From Pseudomonadota bacterium (GTDB taxonomy: Bacteria > Pseudomonadota > Alphaproteobacteria > Rhizobiales > Hyphomicrobiaceae), in assembly GCA_003242645.1 (NCBI GenBank), contig QGVC01000152.1:1-8360 (forward strand): DNA of 8,360 bases, read 5' to 3'. Positions 1 to 5,741 of this stretch are shown here, piece by piece (the first letter of the stretch is position 1; the number at the start of each line of letters is the position of its first letter). Below the pieces are notes generated by a model. The model was not told where the DNA came from. It saw only the letters and a program-made list of their open reading frames with translations, and made no database searches. The translations under genes and the position numbers were made by a program.

Positions 1-1
1 G

Positions 2-448
2 GCAGCACAGGATTCGGAGTTCAAGCAGATCAAGCTGACGGAGGCTCAGATCAAGGGCTTCATCGCTGCACAAGAGGATCTCAACAAGATCGCCAGCAAG
101 CTGCAGGGTGACTCCGAGGAGCTGGATGAGAAAACGCGAAGCGAGCTCGAGGCCATAGCCAAGAAGCACGGGTTCGCCAGCTTCGAGGAGCTGGACCTGG
201 TCTCCGCCAACATCTCGATGGTCATGGCGGGAATCGATCCGGACAGCGGCGAGTACTCGGACCCCGTCGAGAGCATCTCGAAGGAGATCGAAGAGATCAA
301 GGCTGACAATTCAATCCCGGAAAAGGAAAAGAAGGAGTTGCTCGAGGAGATGGAGGAGGCGCTTAAGATGACGCCGAAACTCGAGCACCCGGAAAACGTT
401 CAGCTGATCAAGAAGTATCGCGCGGAGATTGACAAGGCGCTGCAGTAG
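2..448 (+). CDS. 3' end of a helical, charged protein of unknown function (5' truncated)
   Basis: The reading frame is open from base 2 to the TAG at 446-448 and gives 148 residues with no start in the first part, so the true start and any signal peptide lie outside the window. An in-frame ATG at 218 is internal and has no reason to be preferred. The protein is rich in Glu, Lys, Ala and Leu and looks almost wholly alpha-helical. Visible segments include FKQIKLTEAQIKGFIAAQ near the left edge, the central SNIS/MVMAGIDPDSGEYSDPVE and a C-terminal KKYRAEIDKAL. From memory it resembles short uncharacterised exported proteins of Rhizobiales, but I cannot name a family. It ends 18 nt before the crotonase gene on the same strand and may share its transcript. 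That it is coding is well supported by the clean codon pattern; function and export are guesses. Confidence 0.8.
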   Translation, partial: AAQDSEFKQIKLTEAQIKGFIAAQEDLNKIASKLQGDSEELDEKTRSELEAIAKKHGFASFEELDLVSANISMVMAGIDPDSGEYSDPVESISKEIEEIKADNSIPEKEKKELLEEMEEALKMTPKLEHPENVQLIKKYRAEIDKALQ

Positions 449-466
449 CGCTTACCGGGTGCCGGC

Positions 467-1288
467 ATGCAGGAGCGGGTGACGAGTTCCAGTCAAGACG
501 AGGCCATACTCCTGGAGGAGCGGCGGGGACCGGTGGCGATCCTGACGCTCAACCGGCCCGAAGCTCGCAACAGTCTGTCGCTAGCGATGTTGCGGGCCAT
601 CGGCGACGCCGTCGCCCGGCTTTCCGCCGATACCGAAGTGCGAGCTGTCGTGATCGCGGCGAATGGCCCCGTCTTCTCAGCAGGTCACGATCTCAAGGAG
701 TTGACGGCCCACCGCTCCGATCCGGACGGTGGTCTCGCCTTCTATCGGACGGCGATGGAGACCTGCTCGGAGATGATGCAGGCCATCCTGCGGTCGCCGA
801 AGCCGTTCATCGCAGCGGTCCAGGGGGTGGCTACGGCCGCGGGTTGCCAGCTCGTCGCGACTTGTGACCTCGCCGTTGCGGCGGAGGATGCGCGCTTCGC
901 GACCCCAGGGGTCAACATCGGGTTGTTCTGCTCGACACCCATGGTCGCTTTGTCGCGCAACGTCTCCCGCAAGCGCGCCATGGAGATGCTGCTGCTTGGC
1001 GAGATGCTGCCGGCCGAGAAGGCGGCGGAATATGGTCTTGTGAACCGCGTTGTGCCGAAGGAGCGCGTATTGGATGAGGCGCTCGCGATGGCCAACGCCA
1101 TCGCATCCAAATCATCGCTCACGGTGGCCATCGGGAAAGAGGCGTTCTACCGCCAGGTCGAGATGCCGACGGCGGAGGCTTATGCCTACGCGGCCGATGT
1201 CATGGTCCGCAACATGATGGCGCGGGACGCCGCCGAGGGCATCGGCGCCTTCATCGAAAAGCGCAAGCCCGAATGGAAAGGATGCTGA
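467..1288 (+). CDS. Enoyl-CoA hydratase/isomerase family protein, ECHDC3-like
   Basis: This 273-residue protein has the crotonase fold. The oxyanion-hole region is SAGHDLKEL (residues 71-79) and the second conserved loop is QGVATAAGCQL (119-129). FATPGVNIGLFCSTP (144-158) and the C-terminal IEKRKPEW (263-270) match the human ECHDC3 type closely. Aligned to rat mitochondrial enoyl-CoA hydratase, the catalytic Glu144 is Gln128 here and Glu164 is Gly148, so ordinary hydration of 2-enoyl-CoA is doubtful. It may act on another acyl-CoA or have lost hydratase activity. Length is normal for the family. The ATG at 467 has no clear ribosome-binding site; a GTG at 479 follows AGGAG at 471-475, but the spacing is only 3 nt, so the start could be 12 bases later. 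It lies 4 nt before the VOC gene, suggesting cotranscription. Confidence 0.93.
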   Translation: MQERVTSSSQDEAILLEERRGPVAILTLNRPEARNSLSLAMLRAIGDAVARLSADTEVRAVVIAANGPVFSAGHDLKELTAHRSDPDGGLAFYRTAMETCSEMMQAILRSPKPFIAAVQGVATAAGCQLVATCDLAVAAEDARFATPGVNIGLFCSTPMVALSRNVSRKRAMEMLLLGEMLPAEKAAEYGLVNRVVPKERVLDEALAMANAIASKSSLTVAIGKEAFYRQVEMPTAEAYAYAADVMVRNMMARDAAEGIGAFIEKRKPEWKGC

Positions 1289-1292
1289 GGGC

Positions 1293-1745
1293 GTGCAGCT
1301 TCGCTTGAGCCTGGTCACCTTGGGCGTCAGCGATGTTGCGCGATCGAGGCGATTCTACGAGGCGATGGGACTCGTGGCGTCGAGTGCCAGCACGAAAGAC
1401 GTGACGTTCTTTCAACTCGGTAGTGTTGTGCTTGCGCTGTTCGGCCGGGCCGCGCTCGCGGCCGATGCCGGCGTGACGGATAACGGCCAGGGGTTCCCTG
1501 CCGTGGCTTTCGCCTGGAATGTCGCGAGCGAGAAGGACGTCGATTCTGCACTGGCAAGAGCAGCGGCAAGTGGCGGACGGCTGGTGAAGCCGGGGCAGAA
1601 GGTTTTCTGGGGCGGCTACTCCGGCTATTTTGCAGATCCGGACGGCCACCTTTGGGAGGTGGCCTATAACCCGCTCTTCCCACTGGACGGGAAAGGGCGC
1701 ATATCACTGCCGGACGACGTGGAATCGCCGACAAGCACCTCCTGA
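1293..1745 (+). CDS. VOC (glyoxalase/bleomycin-resistance fold) family protein
   Basis: The GTG start at 1293 is preceded by AAGGA at 1278-1282 (10 nt away) and begins 4 nt after the crotonase stop. The 150-residue product shows the two-part VOC fold. The N-terminal half is LVTLGVSDVARSRRFYEAMG (residues 7-26). The C-terminal half ends with the classic strand FADPDGHLWEVAYNP (113-127), followed by a short polar tail. In metal-dependent members a His sits early in the first strand and a Glu in the last. Here Glu122 is present but the early position is Thr9, so a glyoxalase I-type metal site is incomplete. The reaction is unknown; VOC proteins include lyases, isomerases, dioxygenases and resistance proteins. 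Its placement between a crotonase and a CoA-binding protein suggests a role near acyl-CoA metabolism, which is inference. Confidence 0.9.
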   Translation: MQLRLSLVTLGVSDVARSRRFYEAMGLVASSASTKDVTFFQLGSVVLALFGRAALAADAGVTDNGQGFPAVAFAWNVASEKDVDSALARAAASGGRLVKPGQKVFWGGYSGYFADPDGHLWEVAYNPLFPLDGKGRISLPDDVESPTSTS

Positions 1746-1746
1746 G

Positions 1747-2280
1747 ATGGCGCACGAAAACTATTCTGACGACCTGATCGCCTCGATCTTGCGCGAGAAC
1801 ACCTCGATCGCGATGGTGGGGGCGAGCGCGAACACCAACCGTCCGAGCTACTTCGCGATGAAGTATTTGCTCGGCAAAGGCTATCGCGTGGTGCCCGTGA
1901 ACGTCGGCCTGGCGGGTCAGCAGATCCTCGGCCAGACGGTCTACGCGAGCCTTGCCGACGTGCCGCCCCCCATCGGCATCGTCGATATCTTCCGCAACTC
2001 GGAGGCGGCGCTCGAAGTCACTCGCGAGGCGATCGCGCAAAAGGATCGCCTCGGCATTCGCGTCGTTTGGATGCAACTCGGCGTGCGGAATGATCAGGCG
2101 GCCGCAGAGGCGGAAGCCGCCGGCCTGACGGTGATCATGAACCGCTGCCCAAAGATCGAGTACGGCCGCCTGTCAGGTGAAATCGGATGGGCAGGGGTCA
2201 GCACTGGCCGCATCAGCAGTGTCCGCCCCAAGTTGTCGCCGATGGGCGTGCAGAGCCATCTGATCGGCGACAAAACCTAG
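1747..2280 (+). CDS. CoA-binding domain protein (YccU-like)
   Basis: The protein has 177 residues and starts at the ATG one nucleotide after the VOC stop. An earlier in-frame ATG at 1630 lies inside the VOC gene and is rejected. It is a Rossmann-like CoA-binding domain: VGASANTNRPSYFAMKYL (residues 24-41), GYRVVPVNV (45-53), the central VDIFRNSEAA (79-88), VWMQLGV (107-113) and MNRCPKIEYGRL (131-142) with the conserved Cys134. These match the stand-alone CoA-binding family related to the N-terminal domain of succinyl-CoA synthetase alpha. A tail of about 35 residues (GWAGVSTGRISSVRP and onward) extends beyond the shorter E. coli YccU and is known in other bacterial members. It probably binds CoA or an acyl-CoA; no catalytic role is established for the family. 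It is the last gene of the left-hand operon. Confidence 0.92.
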   Translation: MAHENYSDDLIASILRENTSIAMVGASANTNRPSYFAMKYLLGKGYRVVPVNVGLAGQQILGQTVYASLADVPPPIGIVDIFRNSEAALEVTREAIAQKDRLGIRVVWMQLGVRNDQAAAEAEAAGLTVIMNRCPKIEYGRLSGEIGWAGVSTGRISSVRPKLSPMGVQSHLIGDKT

Positions 2281-2308
2281 CGCCTTTTTCAGAATTCAGC
2301 CGGGCGGC

Positions 2309-2536
2309 TTACATCCGATCCGGCTCTTCCTCCTCGCCTTCGAGGATCTCGCACAGTTCGGCGACCTTTCCGGTCGGTTGGCGGCGCAGCTGCGGGCCAA
2401 GGACATCGTTTGCGTGGAGCCAGGCGTAGGCCTCCTCCAGCTCTTCGCGGGTGGCTCCCGTCGCGAGAATTTCGACGATCAGGTGATCATCGACAGGCCC
2501 AAGGACGTGGAGCACGTCCTCCCGTGTCATGGTCAT
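2309..2536 (-). CDS. Small acidic protein of unknown function, 75 aa
   Basis: An ORF of 75 codons is preceded by a strong AAGGAGG (complement of 2541-2547). The first ATG (2534-2536) is 4 nt from it and the second (2528-2530) is 10 nt away, so the protein may start MTMTRED or MTRED. The sequence looks like a compact helical domain: EDVLHVLGPVDDHLIVEILA, GATREELEEAYAWLHAND, then GKVAELCEILEGEEEEP with a run of acidic residues. From memory, similar small proteins occur in Bradyrhizobium-like genomes, but I know no function. It is convergent with the CoA-binding gene (28 nt between stops) and follows dctM on the same strand after 143 nt, so it could be read from the TRAP transcript or from its own promoter. 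The ribosome-binding site and codon pattern make it a likely real gene. Confidence 0.78.
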   Translation of the reverse strand: MTMTREDVLHVLGPVDDHLIVEILATGATREELEEAYAWLHANDVLGPQLRRQPTGKVAELCEILEGEEEEPDRM

Positions 2537-2553
2537 GCTGCCTCCTTGACCAT

Positions 2554-2614
2554 CGAAACAAACTGGCGTCCGCGGCTAAAAACCGCCATCGCAATAGATG
2601 GTTCTTTTGTTTCG
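2554..2614. other. Inverted repeat enclosing two small hairpins
   Basis: CGAAACAAA at 2554-2562 pairs perfectly with TTTGTTTCG at 2606-2614. Inside lie GCGG/CCGC (2572-2575 with 2583-2586) and CCATC/GATGG (2586-2590 with 2597-2601), which share one base. On the minus strand the element ends 6 nt upstream of the AAGGAGG of the 75-aa gene, the position expected of a 5' leader. The inner stems are short and could be chance, so a structured RNA is only a possibility. Confidence 0.35.
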
Positions 2615-2643
2615 GGGGCCAAGCCCTTGAGACGTTTTTGTGG

Positions 2644-2674
2644 GCGCTCCGGCAGCAAAGCACCGCCGGAGCGC
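2644..2674 (-). terminator. Perfect 10-bp hairpin just after dctM
   Basis: GCGCTCCGGC at 2644-2653 is the exact reverse complement of GCCGGAGCGC at 2665-2674, with an 11-nt loop. It begins 5 nt beyond the dctM stop (2680-2682). On the minus strand no U-run follows (the sequence continues CCACAAAAACG), so it is not a textbook intrinsic terminator. It more likely marks the 3' end of the transporter mRNA, by protecting it from exonucleases or as a weak or Rho-assisted terminator. Confidence 0.6.
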
Positions 2675-2679
2675 AGTCC

Positions 2680-3966
2680 TCAGATCCGGTTCGGATAGAA
2701 CAGGTCAACCAGGAACATCGGTATGGCCGGCACGTAGGTGCAAAGGAACAGTACCGCGAGCAGGACCAGGATGAACCAGATGTTGACCTTCGTGGTCTCC
2801 CAGATGTCCGACCGCGCAATTGCACAGGCTGTGATGAGGACGCTGGCCACCGGTGGAGTTTGCTGGCCGATGGCGAGGTTCAGCGTAACCACAAGGCCGA
2901 AATGGACCGGGTCGATGCCGACCGTATTCATCAGCGGTACGATGATCGGCACCACCAGAATGATCGCTGCTGCAGAATGCAGGAAGAAGCCCAGGATCAG
3001 GAAGAAGATATTGAGCAAGAACAGGATCACGTACTGGTTGCTCGAGAGCGACGCGATCCATTGGGCGAGGTTCTGAGGCACCTGGGCGACGGTCAAATAA
3101 TCGCCCATCAGAATCGAAGCAGCCACGAGCACCATGACGACGGCCGTCTGCATGCCGCCGTCAAGCATTGACGTTTTGAGCAGGTTCCAATTGAGCTCCC
3201 CGTACCAGAGCGCCACCAGCAATGCCGCGAGAACAGCAAGGCCAGCCGCCTCGGTCGCCGTCGCAAGTCCGGAGAAGATGCCGCCAAGGATGATGACGGG
3301 AAGGGCGAGGCAAGGCAGCGCTTCGACGAATGTCTTCTTCACGTTTGCGAGGTTGAGGGTCTCTTCGACTGGGAAATTGTAGCGACGGGCGAAGACATAG
3401 CAGACCGCCATCAATCCGAGCCCGCCGATCAAGCCTGGTATGAAGCCGGCAATGAAGAGCTGCTCGACGGATGTCCCTGCCGAGACCGCGTAAAGGATCA
3501 TCGGGATCGACGGCGGGATGATGATGGCCAAGGAGGCCGAGGAGGAGGTGACTGCAGCCGCAAATTCCTTGGAATAGCCCTTGCGCTTCATTTCCGGGAT
3601 CAGGACAGATCCCAGTGCGGCGACGTCGGCGACAGCGCTTCCGGAAATCTCGGCAAAGATCAGCGACACGCCGACGTTCACCATCGCGAGTCCGCCTCGC
3701 ACGAATCCGATGAGCGCCGATACCATCGCGATCAGCCGGCGCGAGATGCCGCCGGCATTCATGATGGCCCCAGCCAGAACGAACATCGGGATGGCAATGA
3801 GCGAGAAGCTCGTGGCACCACGGTACATCTCGATGGCCACAGAAATGAGGTTGTCGAGCCCCCCTGCAGCAACTCCGATGACGGCTGAGATGGCGAGCGC
3901 AAACGCAATGGGAACGTTGATGAGGATCATCGCCACCATTGCGAGGAACATGATAAGGAGGAGCAT
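2680..3966 (-). CDS. dctM: TRAP transporter large permease (DctM family)
   Basis: This 428-residue, very hydrophobic protein is of usual DctM length and has about a dozen predicted membrane segments spread over its whole length. Family landmarks are FAEISGSAVADVAALGSVLI (residues 104-123), the following PEMKRKGYSKEFAAAVTSSSA (split across 124-144), IIIPPSIPMILYA (148-160) and, in the second half, IGQQTPPVASVL. DctM forms the ion-coupled transport channel in the cytoplasmic membrane and works with DctQ and the periplasmic DctP to import small carboxylates using a sodium gradient. The ATG at 3964-3966 lies 3 nt beyond the dctQ stop and is preceded by GAGAGGA inside the end of dctQ, so translation is probably coupled. 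A strong hairpin follows the stop. The family call is secure; the substrate is set by DctP and cannot be read here. Confidence 0.96.
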   Translation of the reverse strand: MLLLIMFLAMVAMILINVPIAFALAISAVIGVAAGGLDNLISVAIEMYRGATSFSLIAIPMFVLAGAIMNAGGISRRLIAMVSALIGFVRGGLAMVNVGVSLIFAEISGSAVADVAALGSVLIPEMKRKGYSKEFAAAVTSSSASLAIIIPPSIPMILYAVSAGTSVEQLFIAGFIPGLIGGLGLMAVCYVFARRYNFPVEETLNLANVKKTFVEALPCLALPVIILGGIFSGLATATEAAGLAVLAALLVALWYGELNWNLLKTSMLDGGMQTAVVMVLVAASILMGDYLTVAQVPQNLAQWIASLSSNQYVILFLLNIFFLILGFFLHSAAAIILVVPIIVPLMNTVGIDPVHFGLVVTLNLAIGQQTPPVASVLITACAIARSDIWETTKVNIWFILVLLAVLFLCTYVPAIPMFLVDLFYPNRI

Positions 3967-3969
3967 GGG

Positions 3970-4482
3970 TCACGTCCTCTCGGGCTCAATTTCGGGATGT
4001 TCGAGAGAATGGCCTGACTTTACGGCTCGCCAGTATTCCGGAAGGCTGATCAGCTCGCAGATGATGAAAAGAGCCGCCGATATCGGAATAACCGACTGAG
4101 TTACGGAGATCGGCACCCAGTTCAGGCTGACCAACGTGTCTCCGCCGACCACCTCGAGCACTTTGAGGCCTGTCCAAGCGAGCAGGAGAAAGAACCCGAT
4201 CACGAGGGCTTCCGCAACGACGACTGCCGCCATGCGAACATTGAGCGGAAGACGCAATAGAAGCCCGTCGAAGCCGATGTGCCGCCGCTTCAGCGCCGCT
4301 AATGCCGCCCCGTAATAGGTGATCCACGCCAACAGAACGGAGGCGACTTCATCGTACCAGACAAATGAGGCTCCAAGCTTGCGTGCAATGACGGCGAGTA
4401 TGACGATGATCGTGAGCACGACCATCAGCAGGATGAGCGTCCACTGGAGTAGCCAATCGAGTGCACGTCGGATGGTGGTCAT
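3970..4482 (-). CDS. dctQ: TRAP transporter small permease (DctQ family)
   Basis: I place the start at the ATG 4480-4482, giving 170 residues beginning MTTIRRALDWLLQW. The frame stays open further upstream to about 4650, but that extension is polar, charged and unlike DctQ, so it is rejected. A GTG at 4489-4491 is a possible alternative, and neither start has a clear Shine-Dalgarno sequence. Four membrane segments are visible at about residues 12-34, 43-64, 86-106 and 126-147. The typical DctQ stretch WYDEVASVLLAWITYYGAAL (42-61), followed by KRRHIG (65-70), lies across segment 2. The C-terminus is polar and cytoplasm-like. DctQ associates with DctM and is needed for transport. It sits between dctP and dctM, 3 nt before dctM and 171 nt after dctP. 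Confidence 0.93.
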   Translation of the reverse strand: MTTIRRALDWLLQWTLILLMVVLTIIVILAVIARKLGASFVWYDEVASVLLAWITYYGAALAALKRRHIGFDGLLLRLPLNVRMAAVVVAEALVIGFFLLLAWTGLKVLEVVGGDTLVSLNWVPISVTQSVIPISAALFIICELISLPEYWRAVKSGHSLEHPEIEPERT

Positions 4483-4534
4483 GGGGATCACATGATGTGC
4501 GGATTGGTTTGAAGGAGGGATCTCGCGCAAGCCA

Positions 4535-4557
4535 AGGCCGGCGCGATTGCGCGGCCT
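4535..4557 (-). other. Second hairpin between dctP and dctQ
   Basis: AGGCC (4535-4539) and GCGC (4541-4544) pair with GGCCT (4553-4557) and GCGC (4549-4552). This gives 9 base pairs with one bulged G at 4540 and a 4-nt loop. It is GC-rich and lies in the dctP-dctQ gap, about 50 nt before the dctQ start. No U-run follows on the minus strand. Together with the hairpin at 4604-4635 it may shape mRNA processing between these genes. Confidence 0.4.
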
Positions 4558-4603
4558 ATAAATTCTATCGTGCCTGCCCCTTTGGCGCTTATCATGATCG
4601 CCA

Positions 4604-4635
4604 GTCCTGCCGCCGATCAACATCGGCAGCAGGAC
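4604..4635 (-). other. Strong intercistronic hairpin after dctP
   Basis: GTCCTGCCGCCGAT (4604-4617) pairs with ATCGGCAGCAGGAC (4622-4635): 14 positions with a single mismatch and a 4-nt loop CAAC. It starts 18 nt after the dctP stop on the minus strand and lacks a following U-run, so full termination is unlikely. A stable hairpin here could protect the 3' end of dctP mRNA or partly stop transcription, giving more binding protein than membrane permease. That is a known strategy in binding-protein transport operons, inferred here. Confidence 0.6.
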
Positions 4636-4653
4636 CGTCGATTCTAGCAAGGC

Positions 4654-5631
4654 TTATTCGGCGAGCGCCTGGATTTCCTTGATGAGCTCTGCACCTTTGG
4701 GAACCGATTTGCCGAATTCCTCATAGATCGCAGCGGATTGCGCTATGAAGGCATCCTTATCAACCTCGTTCACCTGGATATTCGAGGTGCTGGTCATCTT
4801 GTCGAGCAGCTCGCTGTCGAGCTTGGCTGCGACCTCACGAGCATAATCCTCCATCTCGCGGGCGGTTTCGGAGACCACCTTCTGGACGTCCTCAGGCAAT
4901 TTCGGGAAATGCGTGGCGGACGCCACCAGCCAGCAAGGCGCGAACACGTGGCCCGATAGAGAGAGATACTTCTGCACCTCGTGGAATTTTCCACCCCAGA
5001 TTTGCGGATACGGGTTCTCCTGACCGTCCATCACGCCCGTTTTCAGCGCGGTGAAAACTTCGCTGTAGGCCATGGGGCTGGGGTTCGCGCCGTAAGCCTG
5101 GAACATCTTCACGCGCCATTCTCCGGCGGGAACACGAAGCTTGATGCCTTTTAGATCCTCCGGCTTTACGATGGGACGAACGTTGTTCGTGATGTGCCGG
5201 AAGCCGTTCTCCCATGTGCCGAGGATCAGAACGCCTTTTTCCTTGGCGGCGGGAACGAAGTATTTGTCGTTGAGCTTTTCAACGACGCGCTTCATGTGCT
5301 CGCGGCTCTTGATGATGTACGGCATCTCGAAGACGCCGAACTCCTCTGCGATCGACGACATGATCGTTGACGGCATCCAGAGCTGCAGCTGGTTGAGCTT
5401 GAGCTTCTGGAACATGTCGCGGTCATTGCCGAGTTGGCTCGATGGATAGACCGTAACCTTCGCCTTTCCGGCGAGCCTTTCATTCACGCGCTTGGCGAAC
5501 TCGGTCGCCACCACTTGATAAAGGGAGTCGACCTCACCGACGTGACCCAGCTTCAGCTCGATCTCCGCCAGCGCACTGGCACTCGACAGCAGTACGGCTG
5601 CGAGGGCAGCCACGAACTTCCTGAACATCAT
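4654..5631 (-). CDS. dctP: TRAP transporter substrate-binding protein (DctP family)
   Basis: The product has 325 residues, typical for DctP. Residues 1-22 form a Sec signal peptide (MMFRKF, then a hydrophobic core ending SALA), with likely cleavage before EIELKLGH. The mature periplasmic protein shows the family pattern: SSQLGNDRDMFQKL (64-77), FEMPYI (101-106), FRHITNN (144-150), LKGIKLRVP (160-168) and AYSEVFTALKTGVMDGQENP (188-207). Arg166 in LRVP matches the conserved arginine that holds the substrate carboxylate (Arg147 in the sialic acid protein SiaP). Arg145 and Asn206 fall at the two other usual binding positions. The substrate is therefore an organic acid; which one is not readable. 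The ATG at 5629-5631 follows GTGGAGG (complement of 5639-5645) with 7-nt spacing, a good start. It lies 110 nt after the aminotransferase gene. Confidence 0.96.
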   Translation of the reverse strand: MMFRKFVAALAAVLLSSASALAEIELKLGHVGEVDSLYQVVATEFAKRVNERLAGKAKVTVYPSSQLGNDRDMFQKLKLNQLQLWMPSTIMSSIAEEFGVFEMPYIIKSREHMKRVVEKLNDKYFVPAAKEKGVLILGTWENGFRHITNNVRPIVKPEDLKGIKLRVPAGEWRVKMFQAYGANPSPMAYSEVFTALKTGVMDGQENPYPQIWGGKFHEVQKYLSLSGHVFAPCWLVASATHFPKLPEDVQKVVSETAREMEDYAREVAAKLDSELLDKMTSTSNIQVNEVDKDAFIAQSAAIYEEFGKSVPKGAELIKEIQALAE

Positions 5632-5638
5632 CGGGCAT

Positions 5639-5700
5639 CCTCCACTACCTTACTTTTTGATTAGTGCCGCCAGCCATAGTAGCGGGCTTGGCGGTGGAGG
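5639..5700 (-). promoter_or_regulatory. dctP leader able to pair with its own ribosome-binding site
   Basis: On the minus-strand mRNA, CCTCCAC (complement of 5694-5700) is the exact complement of GTGGAGG (complement of 5639-5645), the dctP Shine-Dalgarno. Between them a second stem forms from 5685-5694 and 5667-5675: nine base pairs with one bulged base and a 9-nt loop. The two stems nest, apart from one shared base at 5694, into a structure that would cover the ribosome-binding site. It could be a translational control element or simply a stable spacer. I recognise no known riboswitch class. Confidence 0.4.
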
Positions 5701-5741
5701 TCACCTAAAACAGAGCCGCGCGGCGCCCGTTCAACGCTTCG

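Noticed and set aside
1327..2076. 249-codon minus frame opposite the VOC and CoA-binding genes
   Set aside because: It has Arg/Pro/Ser-rich composition typical of an antisense shadow, and both opposite genes are clearly real.
2410..3171. 253-codon + strand frame over the end of dctM
   Set aside because: It is rich in Arg, His, Gln and Asp, covers the dctM coding sequence and the structured gap, and has no recognisable domain.
3161..3973. 270-codon minus frame overlapping dctM
   Set aside because: It is a shifted frame of dctM on the same strand with His/Arg-rich low-complexity content; dctM itself carries all the TRAP signatures.
4511..4519. GAAGGAGGG on the + strand, resembling a ribosome-binding site
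   Set aside because: No start codon with a meaningful ORF follows at a usable distance; on the mRNA strand it reads as a pyrimidine-rich spacer upstream of dctQ.
4483..4650. N-terminal extension of dctQ by 56 codons
   Set aside because: The extension is polar and charged, covers the intercistronic hairpins and is absent from usual DctQ proteins; the open frame is probably fortuitous.
5715..5724. GCCGCGCGGC palindrome after the aminotransferase stop
   Set aside because: It is a short, pure-GC self-complementary stretch with no loop or U-run, expected by chance in GC-rich DNA.
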